The notes: generated by a model from the letters alone, not told the origin. Shown: positions 1 to 11,545, counted from the first letter of the stretch. The stretch is DNA of 64,000 bases from Isoetes taiwanensis (GCA_021234155.1 JAJEKV010000327.1:126001-190000); one strand, 5' to 3'. Program-made: numbers and translations.

Positions 1-485
1 ATCCCATAACCAGCATTGCCCTTCCCTTTGGACCACTCTAGGCAGAGATATGCACCAGAACCTACTATCCTAAGAAGGTCGATTTGGTCTTGATTCAAGG
101 TTGAGGCTTGCCAGAGTTGGCATTCCCACTTGCTGCCATTCTGCTGTCCTGCCATTTCGTGGAGCTTTACCACAACCGTGCTTAAGATTGAGGTTGCTGC
201 AATGGCCCTATAATTTGGAATAGAAATTAAAGCAAGCTCGGTAGCCCAAGAAGAGCCGCATCATCTCTACCCTAAGGACATATCACAGCTGTCAGGCATC
301 GCCATACCTGCACCGCCATCCCCAAAAGATCGTAAGGAACTCGGCCGCTCCTTAACCAGCAAGTTTTGGATCAAAGATAGGCAAGCAGACTGCCATAAAC
401 TTTGCATGCCGCTATTGTGCAATGATGGAGAAGAAGAAGAAGAGGAGCAGAATCGGGTTTGATCTTTGGAGCTTTTTTTGACCAT
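1..485 (-). pseudogene. Partial host-type gene, 5' part, reading frame broken
   Basis: I do not recognise this gene. On the minus strand an open frame starts with ATG at 485 and begins with a Ser-rich run (residues about 13-21, coded by GAA/GAG-rich DNA) before a TAG at 267-269. A second open frame without stops runs from about 255 off the window edge at position 1. It contains recognisably protein-like sequence: VVVKLHEMAGQQNGSKWECQ near 190-120 and IDLLRIVGSGAYLCLEWSKG near 85-20. The two frames differ, so either a short indel broke the gene or an unseen splice joins them. The sequence upstream (500-600) contains ACAAATTAGGGCGTGGT-like DNA that recurs at 8925-8950, also just upstream of an exon. 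The rest of the gene lies outside the window. Confidence 0.35.
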
Positions 486-607
486 CGGTAATGAAAAACC
501 CTAAAAGAAAGATGAGGTTAGGAGACAGGTGCAAGATGATGCCACGTGGCATCGATTAATCTGAGCCGCCCAAATTAGGGCGTGGTCCATTACACAACAT
601 TATAATA

Positions 608-853
608 TAAGATAAGCTGTTCAATTTTTATAATTAAAACTTAAATGCAATCATTTGATTCATTTCATCTAAACTTACATTTTAGAAAAATAACATTTTA
701 ATCATATAAAGTTCATTTTAGATGAAAAATTTAAATTTAAATAGATTAAAGTAATAGTTAGTCTAGAAAGTAGTTTTAAATTTTTATAACTGTTATACTT
801 CTTATCTAAAGATAAACTAAAAATTTTATAAAAATCAACAAAAATAAAATTAG
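608..853 (+). repeat. AT-rich interspersed repeat, copy 1 of 3
   Basis: An AT-rich block of about 245 bp starts at AAGCTGTTCAATTTTTATAA and ends at AATCAACAAAAATAAAA. A near-identical direct copy lies at about 1940-2183, and an inverted copy at about 2870-3090. No coding potential. It sits just outside the left arm of the inverted-repeat element that starts at 862. Confidence 0.75.
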
Positions 854-1369
854 AATTTTATCACGAAGAGTAATTGGTGCCCTTTAGCACAAGTTGCATG
901 TGGGTCAATAACTTCCATCTTGGTAAAAGAAACTAGAACTAAATTTAAAAATTACAAGTTTGCTTTGAAATACTTCATAATCAGAGTATTTTACAAACTC
1001 AATACCGATGTACAACCGCAAAAACGATCGAGATGATGAAGGGCACTAATAAGAGTAAAATTGTCATAGTGAACAAAAGGCCTCCAAGAGACCTTTCTTT
1101 CCTGGTAAGCCGTAGAAAACTCCTACAGTCCCCCTGAAGATGGCCTCTGAAAATTTTAAGGTTAAAAGTTAAAATATAAAATTAAAAAAAAAAAAAATAA
1201 GAAAAATTGCTTACCTAGACTCTAAATCAAGAAGTTTAATCTCCATTTTACAAAAATGATACATTCTTGTATTTATAAGAATGTCCACAAAGTAGATGAT
1301 AGAGGAGATATACCATACAAAGAATATCACTTTTCTCAAGATCACAACCTTTCTCGCTAGAACTAGCAT

Positions 1370-1640
1370 GCCTGAGATTGAAGCTCTAAGATTGGACCTT
1401 GTTGCTGCGGGAGGTAAGATGGAAGATCTAGATCTCATTCAATACATTTTGGTCAAAATGGTATTCAACAAAACTTGGACTTATTCAGATATAATAAACA
1501 GGAATAACATTTTCAAATTATATGTCATGTTTAATTCTTCTTGATTCTTATAATTTTTATATGTTCTAATTATAAAACTTTGTCTTTAAATTTAAAGAAT
1601 ACTTGTTATAAAGGTATAAAATTGCTTTCTATACTGTTTT
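1370..1640 (+). pseudogene. Copia gag-like fragment, plus copy
   Basis: The frame EIEALRLDLVAAGGKMEDLD (about 1374-1433) repeats a motif found in the copia-like gag remnant at 3.9 kb, where it reads KKMEALRLELVAAGGKMEDL on the minus strand. It is followed by AT-rich non-coding DNA. An inverted copy of the downstream part lies at about 3385-3600. The match shows that pieces of the same retroelement were duplicated in both orientations in this block. No functional product is expected. Confidence 0.5.
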
Positions 1641-2216
1641 TCATGTGATTTAGAATTAGACATTTTAAGAATATAAAATTTTAATTTTTAGTGATTTCTT
1701 AACAGATTTAAAATTTGTGAATAAGGATAAGTTGTAAATGAAATATGATGGTTTGCTAAGTGATTAACTTGAAATTATATGACAGAATTTCACAATTTAC
1801 AAACTCTTAGAACTTTAAAAATTCTAAAAAAAGTGTTAGTTCAAAATTCTTTGAAAGATAGAAGTTTTGTTTTAAAAATAGAAGTTTATGTTTTAATAGC
1901 AAATATTGAATAGTTTATTATTTATAAAATTAATTAAAAATAAGTTGTTCAATTTTTATAATTAAAACTTAAATGCAATCATTTGATTCATTTCATCTAA
2001 ACTTACATTTTAGAAAAATAACATGTTAATCATATAAAGTTCATTTTAGATGAAAATTTTAAATTTAAATAGATTAAAGTAATAATTAGTCTAGAAAGTA
2101 GTTTTAAATTTTTATAACTGTCATACTTCTTATCTAAAGATAAACTAAAAATTTTATAAAAATCAACAAAAATAAAAATACATATAATCTGACAATGTTA
2201 GTATCTTAAAATTTTT

Positions 2217-2700
2217 AGAGGCCATCTTCAGGGGGATTGTAGGAGTTTTATATCACCAAATCTACCAAATCAGTTTTTTGTATCACAGTCCCCCTAAAAA
2301 CTCCTACAGAAAACTCCTATAGGCCCCCCTGAAGATGGCCTCTGAAAATTTTAAGGTTAAAAGTTAAAATATTAAATTAAAAAAAAAAGACAAGAAAAAT
2401 TGCTTACGTAGACTCCAAATCAAGAAGCCTAATCTCCATTCTACAAAAATATTACATTCTTGTATTTATAAGAATGTCCAAAAAGTAGATGATAGAGGAG
2501 ATATACCATACAAAGAATATCACTCTTCTCAAGATCACAACCTTTCTCGCTAGAACTAGCATGCCTGAAGGAAAGACAAATATCATGATATAACTTGGGA
2601 AAAAAGAAAAAAATTAATCTTTCATAGTCTAGACAACATTATAGAAAAAACTTTGATAGAATTTAAGGAACAAGAAGAAGGAAGAATAGAATAGAATAGA
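2217..2700 (+). repeat. Third copy of the inverted-repeat arm
   Basis: The region from AGAGGCCATCTTCAGGGGGA (about 2217) onward, including 2318-2570, repeats the left arm (about 1130-1370). It then continues into sequence (2570-2690) that is the inverse of 4820-4980, including the CTAGACAACAT and CTTTGATAGAATTTAAGGAA stretches. The locus therefore carries this arm three times. The direct copy inside the element suggests a duplication after the original insertion. Confidence 0.6.
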
Positions 2701-3745
2701 ATAGTTTTTTTAACGTCCACGGAGACCAATAGGTCATGGGACCCATACAATGGGCTAGTACAATCATTACTACTAGGATTAAAAAACCCCTGCCTCGAAA
2801 GGTTTTCAAGGGAAAAACCCAAACTCTACATTGTTGGAATAACATTGTTAATATTGTCAGATTATATGTAATTTTATTTTTGTTGATTTTTATAAAATTT
2901 TCAGTTTATCTTTATATAAGAAGTATGACAGATATAAAAATTTAAAACTACTTTCTAGACTAACTATTACTTTAATCTATTTAAATTTAAATTTTTTATC
3001 TAAAATAAACTTTATCTGATTAAAATGTTATTTTTCTAAAATGTAAGTTTAGATGAAATGAATCAAATGATTGCATTTTGAACAACTTATTTTTAATTAA
3101 TTTTATCAATAATAAACTATTCAATAATTGCTATTAAAATATAAACTTCTATCTTTAAAACAAAACTTCTATCTTTTAAAGAATTTTGAACTATGTTTTT
3201 TTTTAAAGAATTTTTTAAAGTTCTAAGAGTTTGTAAATTGTGAAATTCTCTCATATAGTTTCAAGTCAATCACTAATCAAACCATCATATTTCATTTACA
3301 AATTATCCTGATTCACAAATTTTAAATTTGTTAAGAAATCACTAAAAATTAACATTTTATATTCTTGAAATGTTTAATTCTAAATAGATTCGCATGAAAA
3401 TTAGTATAGAAAGCAATTTTATGCCTTTATAACAAGTATTCTTTAAATTTAAAGATAAAGTTATATAATTAGAACATATAAAAATTATAAGAATCAAGAA
3501 GAATTAAACATGACATATAATTTTAAAATGTTATTCCCGTTTATTATATCTGAATAAGTCCAAGTTTTGTTGAATATGCCATTTGACCAAAATGTATTGA
3601 ATGAATAGAATAGAATAGAATAGAATAGTTTTTTTGACGTCCACGGAGACCAATAGGTCATGGGACCCATACAATGGGCTAGTACAATCATTACTACTAG
3701 GATTAAAAAACCCCTGCCTCGAAAGGTTTTCAAGGGAAAAACCTT
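2690..3745 (+). repeat. Pair of direct repeats with GAATA microsatellite
   Basis: Two near-identical segments of about 130-140 bp lie at about 2690-2818 and 3603-3742. Each starts with GAATAGAATAGAATAG, continues through ACGTCCACGGAGACCAATAG, and ends near GGTTTTCAAGGGAAAAACC. Between them (2870-3600) lie inverted copies of sequences found at 600-1640. The arrangement fits a retroelement fragment that was duplicated together with the surrounding palindrome. Nothing here looks translated. Confidence 0.6.
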
Positions 3746-3843
3746 TGCAGTAATGATGATACTAGACAAGCTTAGATAATGACTACTGAGGGCTCAGTAA
3801 TTGCAGACGTTTATCTAGAACCTCAAGTATATAAAATGCCAAG

Positions 3844-4316
3844 TCATGCACAGATGGTGTGCTGAGAAGTTGTGGAAGCGTAGAATGGAATGCTAAGATC
3901 CAGATCTTCCATCTTACCTCCCGCAGCAACAAGCTCCAATCTTAGAGCTTCCATTTTCTTCAAATATTCAGTCATATTTGAAAAAGTCGTCAGCAAAGTG
4001 CTCTCAATCGTTTTCTTGATGACAAGCTGAGTTAAGAGACCTGTGTAGGCATAAGAGTTCCCCAACTCTTTCCATGCTTCTATGAAACTAGATAACAGTC
4101 TGAGCCTGATCTTTATAGAAGGGGATGCAAGGAGTTTAAGATAGGTAGAGCTTTTTTATTTAACTCAGTGGACATGGCATCTTCTGCCTTATCCCAAGGA
4201 GGATAAAAAACGGCTCCAAGATTGTTGGTGATCATAAAATTCTCAAAGAAGTCTGCCCAAACATGCCAATTGCTTGGTGTGAGTGTGGGATCTTTGGAAA
4301 ACTTGAAAGGATCCAT
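3844..4316 (-). pseudogene. Ty1/copia gag remnant
   Basis: A minus-strand frame begins with ATG at 4316 (MDPFKFSKDPTLTPSNWHVW, then FFENFMITNN) and resembles the N-terminal gag region of plant copia elements, where a Trp-containing segment starts the UBN2/DUF4219-like domain. The frame stops at 4113. A second frame from 4065 to 3844 contains ALRLELVAAGGKMED, so at least one frameshift or stop lies between them. The gene lies directly downstream (in minus orientation) of a primer-binding site and LTR, as expected for gag. Protease, integrase and reverse transcriptase are absent. This is a 5' fragment of a dead element. Confidence 0.6.
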
Positions 4317-4540
4317 GAGATTCGAATTGGTACAGCTGAATCTAGAAGAAAGGAACGGAAATATTCTTCAAACTCGCTTCAAGTCACACTATAATGGATT
4401 TGGGCTTCACCCAAAGACTCAAAAAACGACCTGCAGTAGCAAACACTTGCCGTTTTGCGATTCTACTCCTTGCAGCAAAGTAGTGAGAATCTAGTGAGAA
4501 TCCACTCACTATAGATCAATCCCGATCTAAGCCAACACTT

Positions 4541-4553
4541 GGCTCTGATACCA
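4541..4553 (-). other. Copia primer-binding site (tRNA-iMet type)
   Basis: The minus strand reads TGGTATCAGAGCC directly after the LTR end at 4554. This is the classic complement of the 3' end of plant initiator methionine tRNA, used by many Ty1/copia elements. Its position fixes the orientation of the fragment as minus and the boundary of the LTR. Confidence 0.85.
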
Positions 4554-4806
4554 TGTTGGAGGATCAGGAGGAGAGAAATGGAAATGAGCTACTTGCTATT
4601 GAACATGAAGGTTACATATATATATAGAATAAGGGATGCCTATGTAGCAGTCTTAAAATGCTCTGATAATGACCTTTATCTAACTGGTCTAACATGTGCC
4701 CTCTAATTATTTGACCTAACATGTGCCCTTTGACGTTTTGGCCATGAGACGTTGAACACATGTGACCTTACAATGTCCACATAGGGTTAACAATGTTATT
4801 CCAACA
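4554..4806 (-). repeat. Copia 5' LTR, 253 bp
   Basis: The segment begins TGTTGGA and ends TCCAACA (plus strand), a perfect 7-bp terminal inverted pair of the TG...CA type. It abuts the tRNA-iMet primer site on its left. A short related piece starting TGTTGGAATAACATTGTTAA occurs near 2834 in the opposite orientation. No second full LTR is visible, so the element is truncated. Confidence 0.75.
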
Positions 4807-5580
4807 ATATAGAGTCTGAGTTTTGTCTTCTTCTCTTGCTTCTTCTTGTTCCTTAAATTCTATCAAAGTTTTTTCTATAATTTATTTAATTTAATTTAAT
4901 TTATTAAGTAGCTCTCTTAGGGCCTATGATGTTGTCTAGACTATGAAAGATTTTTTTTTTCCCAAGTTATTTCATAATTTTTGTCTTTTTTTGTGATCTT
5001 GAGAAGAGTGATATTCTTTGTATGGTATATCTCCTCTATCATCTACTTTTTGGACATTCTTATAAATACAAGAATGTATCATTTTTGTAGAATGGAGATT
5101 AAGCTTCTTGATTTAGAGTCTAGGTAAGCAATTTTTCTTGTCCTTTTTTTTTATTTTATTTTTTTTTTAATTTTTAACCTTAAAATTTTCAGAGGCCATC
5201 TTCAGGGGGACTGTAGGAGTTTTCTACAGCTTACCAGGGAAGAAAGGTCTCTTTGAGGCCTTTCGTTCACTATGCCAATTTCACTCTTATTAGTGCCCTT
5301 CATCATCTCGATCTTTTTTGTAGTTGTACATCGGTATTGAGTTTGTAAAATACTCTGATTATGAAGTATTTCAAACCAAACACTACAAGAGAATAGACTA
5401 TCTAAATCACTAGTTTCATCATTTATTGGCTTAAAATCGTGTTTTCAGATTTTTTAGATTTTGATAAAATAAGTCACAGTAGCTGTTGATGAAATCACGT
5501 CATCTATATCGTCACTTGTAGCATCACCAATAACAACAGTTGTAGTATCATATTTCATAGCATTGTAGTGGTATAATAGT

Positions 5581-5652
5581 ATCATTTGTAGCATCATCTA
5601 TAGTATCATTTGTAGCATCATCTATAGTATCATTTGTAGCATCATCTATAGC
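5581..5652 (+). repeat. 24-bp tandem repeat, three copies
   Basis: The unit ATCATTTGTAGCATCATCTA+TAGT occurs three times in a row with one final-base change. It lies 200 bp inside the left CACTA terminus. Sub-terminal arrays of short motifs are typical transposase-binding regions in CACTA elements, so this array is a candidate for that role by inference. Confidence 0.8.
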
Positions 5653-6893
5653 TGCAGTTACAATATCATGCATTTTATCCTTGTGGTGCTATAATAGTGT
5701 TAGGTATAGGGTCACATGTATTGCTATAATTAAGCCATTCATAATGTCACCATGAGCGTCATCCCTTGTATCATCCTTTCTAACATGATGTGGCATCATT
5801 GGCAATGCCACATATAATATCACGTAGAGGTTATGATTGTATCATCATCAACGTCAAATATAATATCATATATAGTTACAAATTAGACCTTAATTGTATC
5901 AAAGATAATTTCATGTTTTCCACCACCTATATCACTATCTATAAAGGCCAATTTTATTTTATCCCTAAGCTTATAATGTAAGGTTATAATGTCAATGGTA
6001 GTATCATAAATCACTTAGGATTTCATCCAGTAACCTAGGAGCAAAAGAGGATTATGTTATTAATTTTAGAAAAGGAGAAAGATTAACGAAGAAGCTGTTG
6101 TGAGATTCTAAGTCCTGCATCTTTTTTAGATTTTCAGGCTTGATCTTGGTGTTGCAAAATATATTTTTTCAGCTTATGCTTGATCTTGGTGTTGCGAGAA
6201 TATCGATACTTCTTGGATATTTTTTTTTGGGAGAGCGCCAAGGCCACCCTCCAATTCATGTGCCCCGCTTCTACTCTGGTAATCTTACGGATCTGCAGAA
6301 GAAAGATGGTAAGATCAAGAACCAGATGAAAGGGAAAGAAGAGAGCTCTTATGCTTCATACTACGCCTTGTTTTCTCATTTGCTACCTTGCATATGAAAA
6401 TCGCCCCTAGCGATCGCCATAACCAAATCTCGCTCAACCAGATTTGGAAAAACAAAACCTGTTATACCTTTTTGCTAAAATCCGGAGCATGCCTTTTGCT
6501 AAAAAGTCGGAGCCGACTCGACAATACCTTACGCTTGTTTTGCGGCCATAACCTTGTTGCCCAACCTACACAAGAAGGAAGAATGAGCAAACAAAACTTT
6601 GTTCAATGCCATCAAGGGAGAAAGAAAGGAAGAAGCGGTTTATCTATCTGCCATAGCCGCTGTGCCTTTATCATCTGAAAAAAACCACGAGAAAGATGAA
6701 GTAGCCGGCTCCATTCCGCCACATTCGTCCCTATGCCAAACCTGCAAAGATTAAGAAGAGAAGATGAAAATGCTCCATCCCGAATACCTTCCGCCCAAGC
6801 TTCCGCCATAGCTTCCGCCATGGCTGCCTCGCACCACATTCCTTTTTCTTTTAATCTATTTTTGCCCTTTTTGTATTTTCCTCTTGCCTATTT
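5653..6893. other. CACTA interior, no recognisable gene
   Basis: AT-rich sub-terminal sequence runs to about 6100. It is followed by a less biased stretch (6100-6890) with several short open frames in competing directions and no family I recognise. A degenerate doublet around TTGATCTTGGTGTTGC occurs at about 6140 and 6180. I annotate no gene here. Confidence 0.4.
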
Positions 6894-7023
6894 ATTCCAT
6901 CTTTGTCCTTTTGTTATTCTTGCCTCCACATTTGCCACATTCTTCCATATTTTGCCCCTTGCCTATTTATTCCATCTTTGTCCTTTTGATATTCTTGCCT
7001 CCACATTTGCCACGTTCTTATTG
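6894..7023 (+). repeat. 65-bp tandem duplication
   Basis: The stretch beginning TTGCCTATTTATTCCATCTT is repeated once, at 6894 and 6959, with few changes (for example GTTATT versus GATATT). The pyrimidine-rich composition gives open but low-complexity frames that should not be read as genes. Confidence 0.75.
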
Positions 7024-8532
7024 TTTTTTCTCCCTAACCATATCATACCATCATTCATATTTTTTTCTAGCCTCCAATCTTGTTATTTCTTTTGCCTCGT
7101 AAGTATCTATTGTAAGAACATTATCTTATTGGACACTTTGGCTAGCAACTTGCCACACTTTTTGTTTGGGCCAAAGACTATCTTTTCTCTACCCTAAGGC
7201 TCGAAATTACCATTGTTTTTTCAATATCTTTATACGGCACACATTATAAATTACATTATAGTTACTTTACTGGTTATGGTGCCCAGCATTGCCATGCATA
7301 ATTTGGAAATATGTAAATGTTGGGAACTGTTAACTTGCCTTAGTTATATTTCTAACTTGCCTTAATTATTTTATTTCTAACTTTTATTATACAAACCCTT
7401 GCCTTTGTTATTTTTATTTGACGATATTGAGCACGATGTTGACCCTGTGTTTAAAAAACATGAAAACAGCATGAAAATTGACAAGTTTCATGGAAAGATA
7501 CTAAATTCGCAATAGTAATAGTATTTTCTGTTGCAATTAACTTTGCAATGTATCTATTTGATGTAGATTTACTTAGAACTTCATATTAATCTCTCAAATC
7601 CTTAAAGGTTGCTAATTTTGTGCAACTGGGACTGAATGGAGAGGAAAACAATTTGGGTTGTCTGCTTGCTTTTAGATTCACTTAGTATGAGATGTACATG
7701 TTGTAGAAGTTATTTGCCAAAAAACAAAGCTTGTTGACGTGCTTTGTGTATCAAGATTGTCCCCCCAAAATCCATTTACCATATTGAACTTCTGGTAAAA
7801 CTCAATATGAGCTTATTGTAATGGACACCTTCAGGTGGAGTCTATATAAAGGATACTTAAGAAAACAATAATTGTGTAACTAAACTACCCTGCCCAGATT
7901 AATCTTTGAAAGTTCTGCCCAATATGAATGTCTAAAATGGAAGTAAATGCTGGTGCATTTAGTCATTATACGAAGAGGAATAGCAGACATGACATGACAG
8001 TAAAGAATTTCTCGAATATATTGAAACATATATTTGTTAAGTTGACATACGTAAAGATCGTCGATGAACTGCCAGCTCAAGCACTTATACTAGGCAACAT
8101 ATCGTGAGATTCATAACATGGATAAAATGATATGTTGGTCCCGTACAAATTCTTAACTTGGTGGCCAAGTGATATTTTGCAGCTCAAAAGATTTGAATTG
8201 TACATCACAATGAAGTCTACATTCTACACCTGCAACTTGACCACAATTTACATGAGCTATAAGTTGACTTCAAGAAACCCACATTGCACCTGCATGTTTT
8301 AGAAAAGAAAACTTCAGAAGTAGCATTTTTGAAGAAACCTAGAAACTTGCTATTCATGTTCATATTGCTTTAAAAACAACATGAATCTTCCACGAACAAA
8401 GAAAACCAAAGGCAGATTTTATCTTAAGACAATGCCCTTGTACTTGGTCCATAGAGTTGCAACTAAAGAAGCAGAAACCTTTGTCTTTAAGGAAGCAGCT
8501 ATACTTTGAACTCGTATCTCATAATGCAAGAG
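7024..8532. other. CACTA interior without assigned features
   Basis: I see no coding family, tandem array or RNA gene in this stretch. Downstream of the small gene at 8533-8796 (minus strand) it could include 3' UTR or further exons, but no splice-consistent exon was found. Confidence 0.3.
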
Positions 8533-8796
8533 TTACTTTGATGGGGTACAGGTTTTAGATAAAACAATAGTTTTGCGGTCTTGGAAATCTGATGGCCCAA
8601 ACTCCAAACGATAACTTATACTATATTCCAAGACGTAAAGATCAGGATTAACCCTGGAAATAAGAGAGAGATACTACACTTAGAAACGATTAAAATTGGG
8701 ATTGACAGATATAAGCAGTGCCATTAGCACATAGGACCATTACCAGGTCAAGAGCGACCTAACTGTTGCAGAAGATTTGCATAACATGGCCGCCAT
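8533..8796 (-). CDS. Small two-exon gene fragment with targeting-like N terminus
   Basis: Exon 1 (8796-8744) starts with ATG and reads MAAMLCKSSATVRSLLT, which resembles an organelle-targeting leader (Ala/Ser/Arg-rich, no acidic residues). It ends at a GT donor (TG|GTAATGG). A 90-bp intron ends in TTTCCAG, and exon 2 (8653-8533) continues in phase: TG+G makes Trp, then VNPDLYVLEYSISYRLEF and GPSDFQDRKTIVLSK before TAA. The matching splice phase and open frame argue for a real exon pair. I do not recognise the protein. The total of about 58 residues suggests a fragment. It lies inside the CACTA element, so it is probably captured. The upstream DNA repeats a motif found upstream of the gene at 1-485. 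Confidence 0.35.
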
Positions 8797-9774
8797 GCTC
8801 ACAGAGATCTGACACTTTTTTTTAACTTTTTTTTCTTAGGGTAAAAAGAAATTGTGTGGACGATTGGATGGGCCAAACATAGGCCATGAGATCTAGGGCT
8901 AGATTTGGGCGTGGTGGAAGATCCAAGCCGTACAAATTAGGGCGTGGTTAGATCTTCTTTGTGCCAAAGAAGACTAACTTATCATACTAAAAATATGAAA
9001 AACATCTGAAGTAAGAGGGCCAAGAGGACTGGCCACATCTTTTTTGTTGGGCGTAATGTCTATAGGAGTTTGTAGAATCTTTTTCTTTCTTGTTCTAATA
9101 ATATCATTTTGTGTACTTTGTCTGTGGGAGTTTGAAGAAGGTAGTGCCATCACAAATGATATTCTAATTGTCATAAGCATTAACACTTGTATTATCATTA
9201 TCAAAATTACAACAAGATTGATAGTACGAGTGATGTAAGTCTTGATATTATCCATGATGCTATTATCGACACATATAGCATCATATGCTAGCATTGATAT
9301 AATATTGTCAATATGTGATACTATAGATGAAGCTAAGGGTGATATCGTAACTGCCATAAGCTATAGCACTTATATTGTCATTGTCATTAATACCATTGAG
9401 TAATAAATGATGGTAAAGCATAAATGCTACTCAATATGGTTGATATTATTCATGAGTCTCCATGGGTGCCTATATGCATGGGTAATTTGCAAAGACTTGG
9501 TAATCATTGTGACATATATGGATGTCATTAGCATAGTTTAGTATCGGCCCATGGTATATAGTTTGTTTGTTAGCGGGCCCATGGTAGACCAACTCGATTA
9601 TTGAACCTTGAATGTGTTGGATTCAAGGCATAAATTCACTACTCATTACGGTTTTCCTTAGTCTATACCATTGGAGTAATAAATGATGGTAAAGCTAATG
9701 CAATATATGATATTATTCATGACGCTTATTTCACATATATTGTCATTAATTTGTTTGATATAATTGGGGTGGAT
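8797..9774. repeat. AT-rich CACTA sub-terminal-like repeats
   Basis: Many GATGCTAT, GTATCAT and CATTGTCATTA-type words occur here, like those near both CACTA ends. A direct repeat ACCATTGAGTAATAAATGAT (9392) / ACCATTGGAGTAATAAATGA (9669) is followed by TGGTAAAGC and, a little later, by ATATTATTCATGA in both copies. The long minus-strand frame at 8974-9357 is Ile/Met-rich and repeat-derived, so I do not call it a gene. Confidence 0.5.
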
Positions 9775-10335
9775 AGGCTTAATCTATACAAAATTTGCTA
9801 TATTGTATAACAAGATTCGCAAAATACTATAAGATTTCAAAGCGGAATATTATATGGTGTTGATTTCAGACGCGTGCAAAATACAATTATGAGGGCTCTC
9901 GTTTGCCCTACGTCACCCAGGTGTGAATATGCACCCAAACCAAAGGGGGTTTAAGGGGATTTTAATTTAAATGTGTTGGACCCAATGGTTGTGTTAATTA
10001 ATGTCAATGGTAGTTATGTGTTGGTTGTTAATGTCAATGGTTGTTATGTGTGTTGGTTGTTGTGTGTTGGGGATTTAATTTTTATATGTTGGATGTTAAT
10101 GGTTTGTGTTGCAAAAAATTTTATTTGTCCCCTTCGGGGCCTTAGGGACGTCCCCCCCCCTCGATTGTGACAAAAATTTTAGAATTCAAACCAAAAAAAC
10201 TAGAATTCATTTGAGGCTTTCATCAATTGTAGCTTTTGAATTTGATCACAATAAAACAAATAGAACATAAGTAAAAGTTACCATAAAGATCCCATTATTC
10301 TGAAAGTCATAAAGTTTGCAACACAAAGAAAACCC
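9775..10335 (+). repeat. Rep-A repeat, partial copy
   Basis: The stretch running from ACAAGATTCGCAAAATACTA through GTTGGACCCAATGGTTGTGT and the CCCCTTCGGGG hairpin to AAAGTCATAAAGTTTGCAAC matches 19165-19690 in the same orientation and 61190-61725 in reverse. The family is unclassified. This copy lacks the segment containing the 54-bp minisatellite. Confidence 0.75.
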
Positions 10336-11217
10336 CCTGTTATTATGCTACATATTGTTACTTCTGCTACAACTATTTCTCTTTCACAATGACACCATTG
10401 TTTATCAATCCATATGATTTTGGATGCTCCATCTCTAGCTTAAAGGTAATGCATGATTCACCTTATGGTTCGATTAAAGTTCCAAACCTACAATATAAAT
10501 GCATTCTTGTGGCCCTTTGTTTGGTCTCTGCGTAACATGGAAAAGGGTGGAATAATGGCCTTTGTTGTGTGCATAAGAATCCGTTTGTTGATTGAAGCTA
10601 AAAGGTGGCTGCTATGAACAACGAAAGCCGGGGAATATCCAAGAGTTGGAAGCAAACAGAGGGCCTAAACTTGAATCTGCAACAAAAATCTTAGGAAGGA
10701 AACAAAAGGAGGTTTTGCAACACTACATTATAGAATCAGAAACCAATACCTTGTAAAAGAAAACATTATGCTAATCAAGAAACATTAAAAACAAATACCT
10801 TTGTAAGTGTGAGCAAAAATCCATCTCGTGGTAGTAAAATCCACTCCGGCAATAAGAATCCAAGAGGGCAAGTACACATACATATGCACACATGCACACA
10901 CATGCACACATGCACATGCACATGCACTTGCACTTGCACTTGCACTTGCACTTGCACTTGCACATGCACATGCACAATACACATGCACATGCATGTGCAC
11001 ATGCACATGCATACACATGCGCAGTGTTCATGCACAAACAGATGCAGAGAAAGACAACAACCCTCAGATTGTTCCAACCAACGAAAATCAACGGCCCATA
11101 AAGGGTGCACTCTAGAAATACTATTTAGTACACCTCAACGAATACAACAACGAAATCATAGAAAAACCATGTGAAAAAGCGTATAAAAATCTAAAAGTAA
11201 CCCCCTGTTATTGTGCT
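10336..11217 (+). repeat. Rep-C repeat with CATGCA/TTGCAC microsatellite
   Basis: About 880 bp matches 20524-21440 nearly throughout. It starts after AACCCCCTGTTATT-type sequence and ends at AACCCCCTGTTATTGTGCT (11205-11220). It contains a hexanucleotide tract (10878-11018). Its tail (from GGGTGCACTCTAGA, about 11104) recurs alone at 13690-13800 and, reversed, at 60425-60540. No protein family is visible. Confidence 0.75.
10878..11018 (+). repeat. Hexanucleotide microsatellite
   Basis: A run of CATGCA and CTTGCA units (GCACAT/GCACTT in other register). It is open in all six frames and produces spurious Cys/His- or Val/His-rich open frames of 70-120 codons. The paralogous tract at 21078-21247 has a different unit count and mix. 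Confidence 0.95.
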
Positions 11218-11545
11218 GTTGGATAGGCATATTCACCCCTTATTCCTTAATCTACACCGTACACAAAGTTCCTCATTTCTGGGGTATGGACGTATGGAAT
11301 TCGGCTCTCATCAGATAACAAGATTTGCAAAATACTCTAAGATTTGAGGTAATATACTATATGGTGTTGATTTTGTACATGCAAAACATAATTATAGGGG
11401 CTCACGCCCTACGCCCTCCCCTTGGTGTGAATATGCACCCAAACCAAAGGGGGTTTGAAGGGGGATTTAATTTTAGAGCGTTGGATGTAATGGTTTGTGT
11501 GTTAACCCAAAAATTTTTAGGCCCCTTCGGGGCCCTAAGAATTGA
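11218..11545 (+). repeat. Rep-A repeat, diverged partial copy
   Basis: Starts GTTGGATAGGCATATTCACC directly after the Rep-C end and runs through CAAAATACTCTAAGATTTGA and AAACCAAAGGGGGTTTGAAG to GGCCCCTTCGGGGCCCTAAG. It is shorter and more diverged than the other Rep-A copies. Its start matches the start of the full copy at 19096. Confidence 0.7.

Noticed and set aside
5581-5652. CRISPR-like array
   Set aside because: Three contiguous 24-bp units without spacers, in plant nuclear DNA inside a CACTA end. It is a plain tandem repeat.
6733-7197. 154-codon plus-strand frame (Phe/Leu/Pro-rich)
   Set aside because: Pyrimidine-rich sequence with a 65-bp tandem duplication; composition explains the openness.
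10771-11174. Open frames of 70-120 codons in all six frames over 10.8-11.2 kb and 21.0-21.4 kb
   Set aside because: They are products of the CATGCA/TTGCAC hexanucleotide tract, which has no stop in any frame. No conserved domain is present.
11515-11545. GGCCCCTTCGGGGCC followed by CTAAG as a Helitron 3' end or a terminator
   Set aside because: The hairpin is present in other Rep-A copies without CTRR at a fitting distance and is replaced by a T-run in the 61-kb copy. It is not next to an A/T insertion site.
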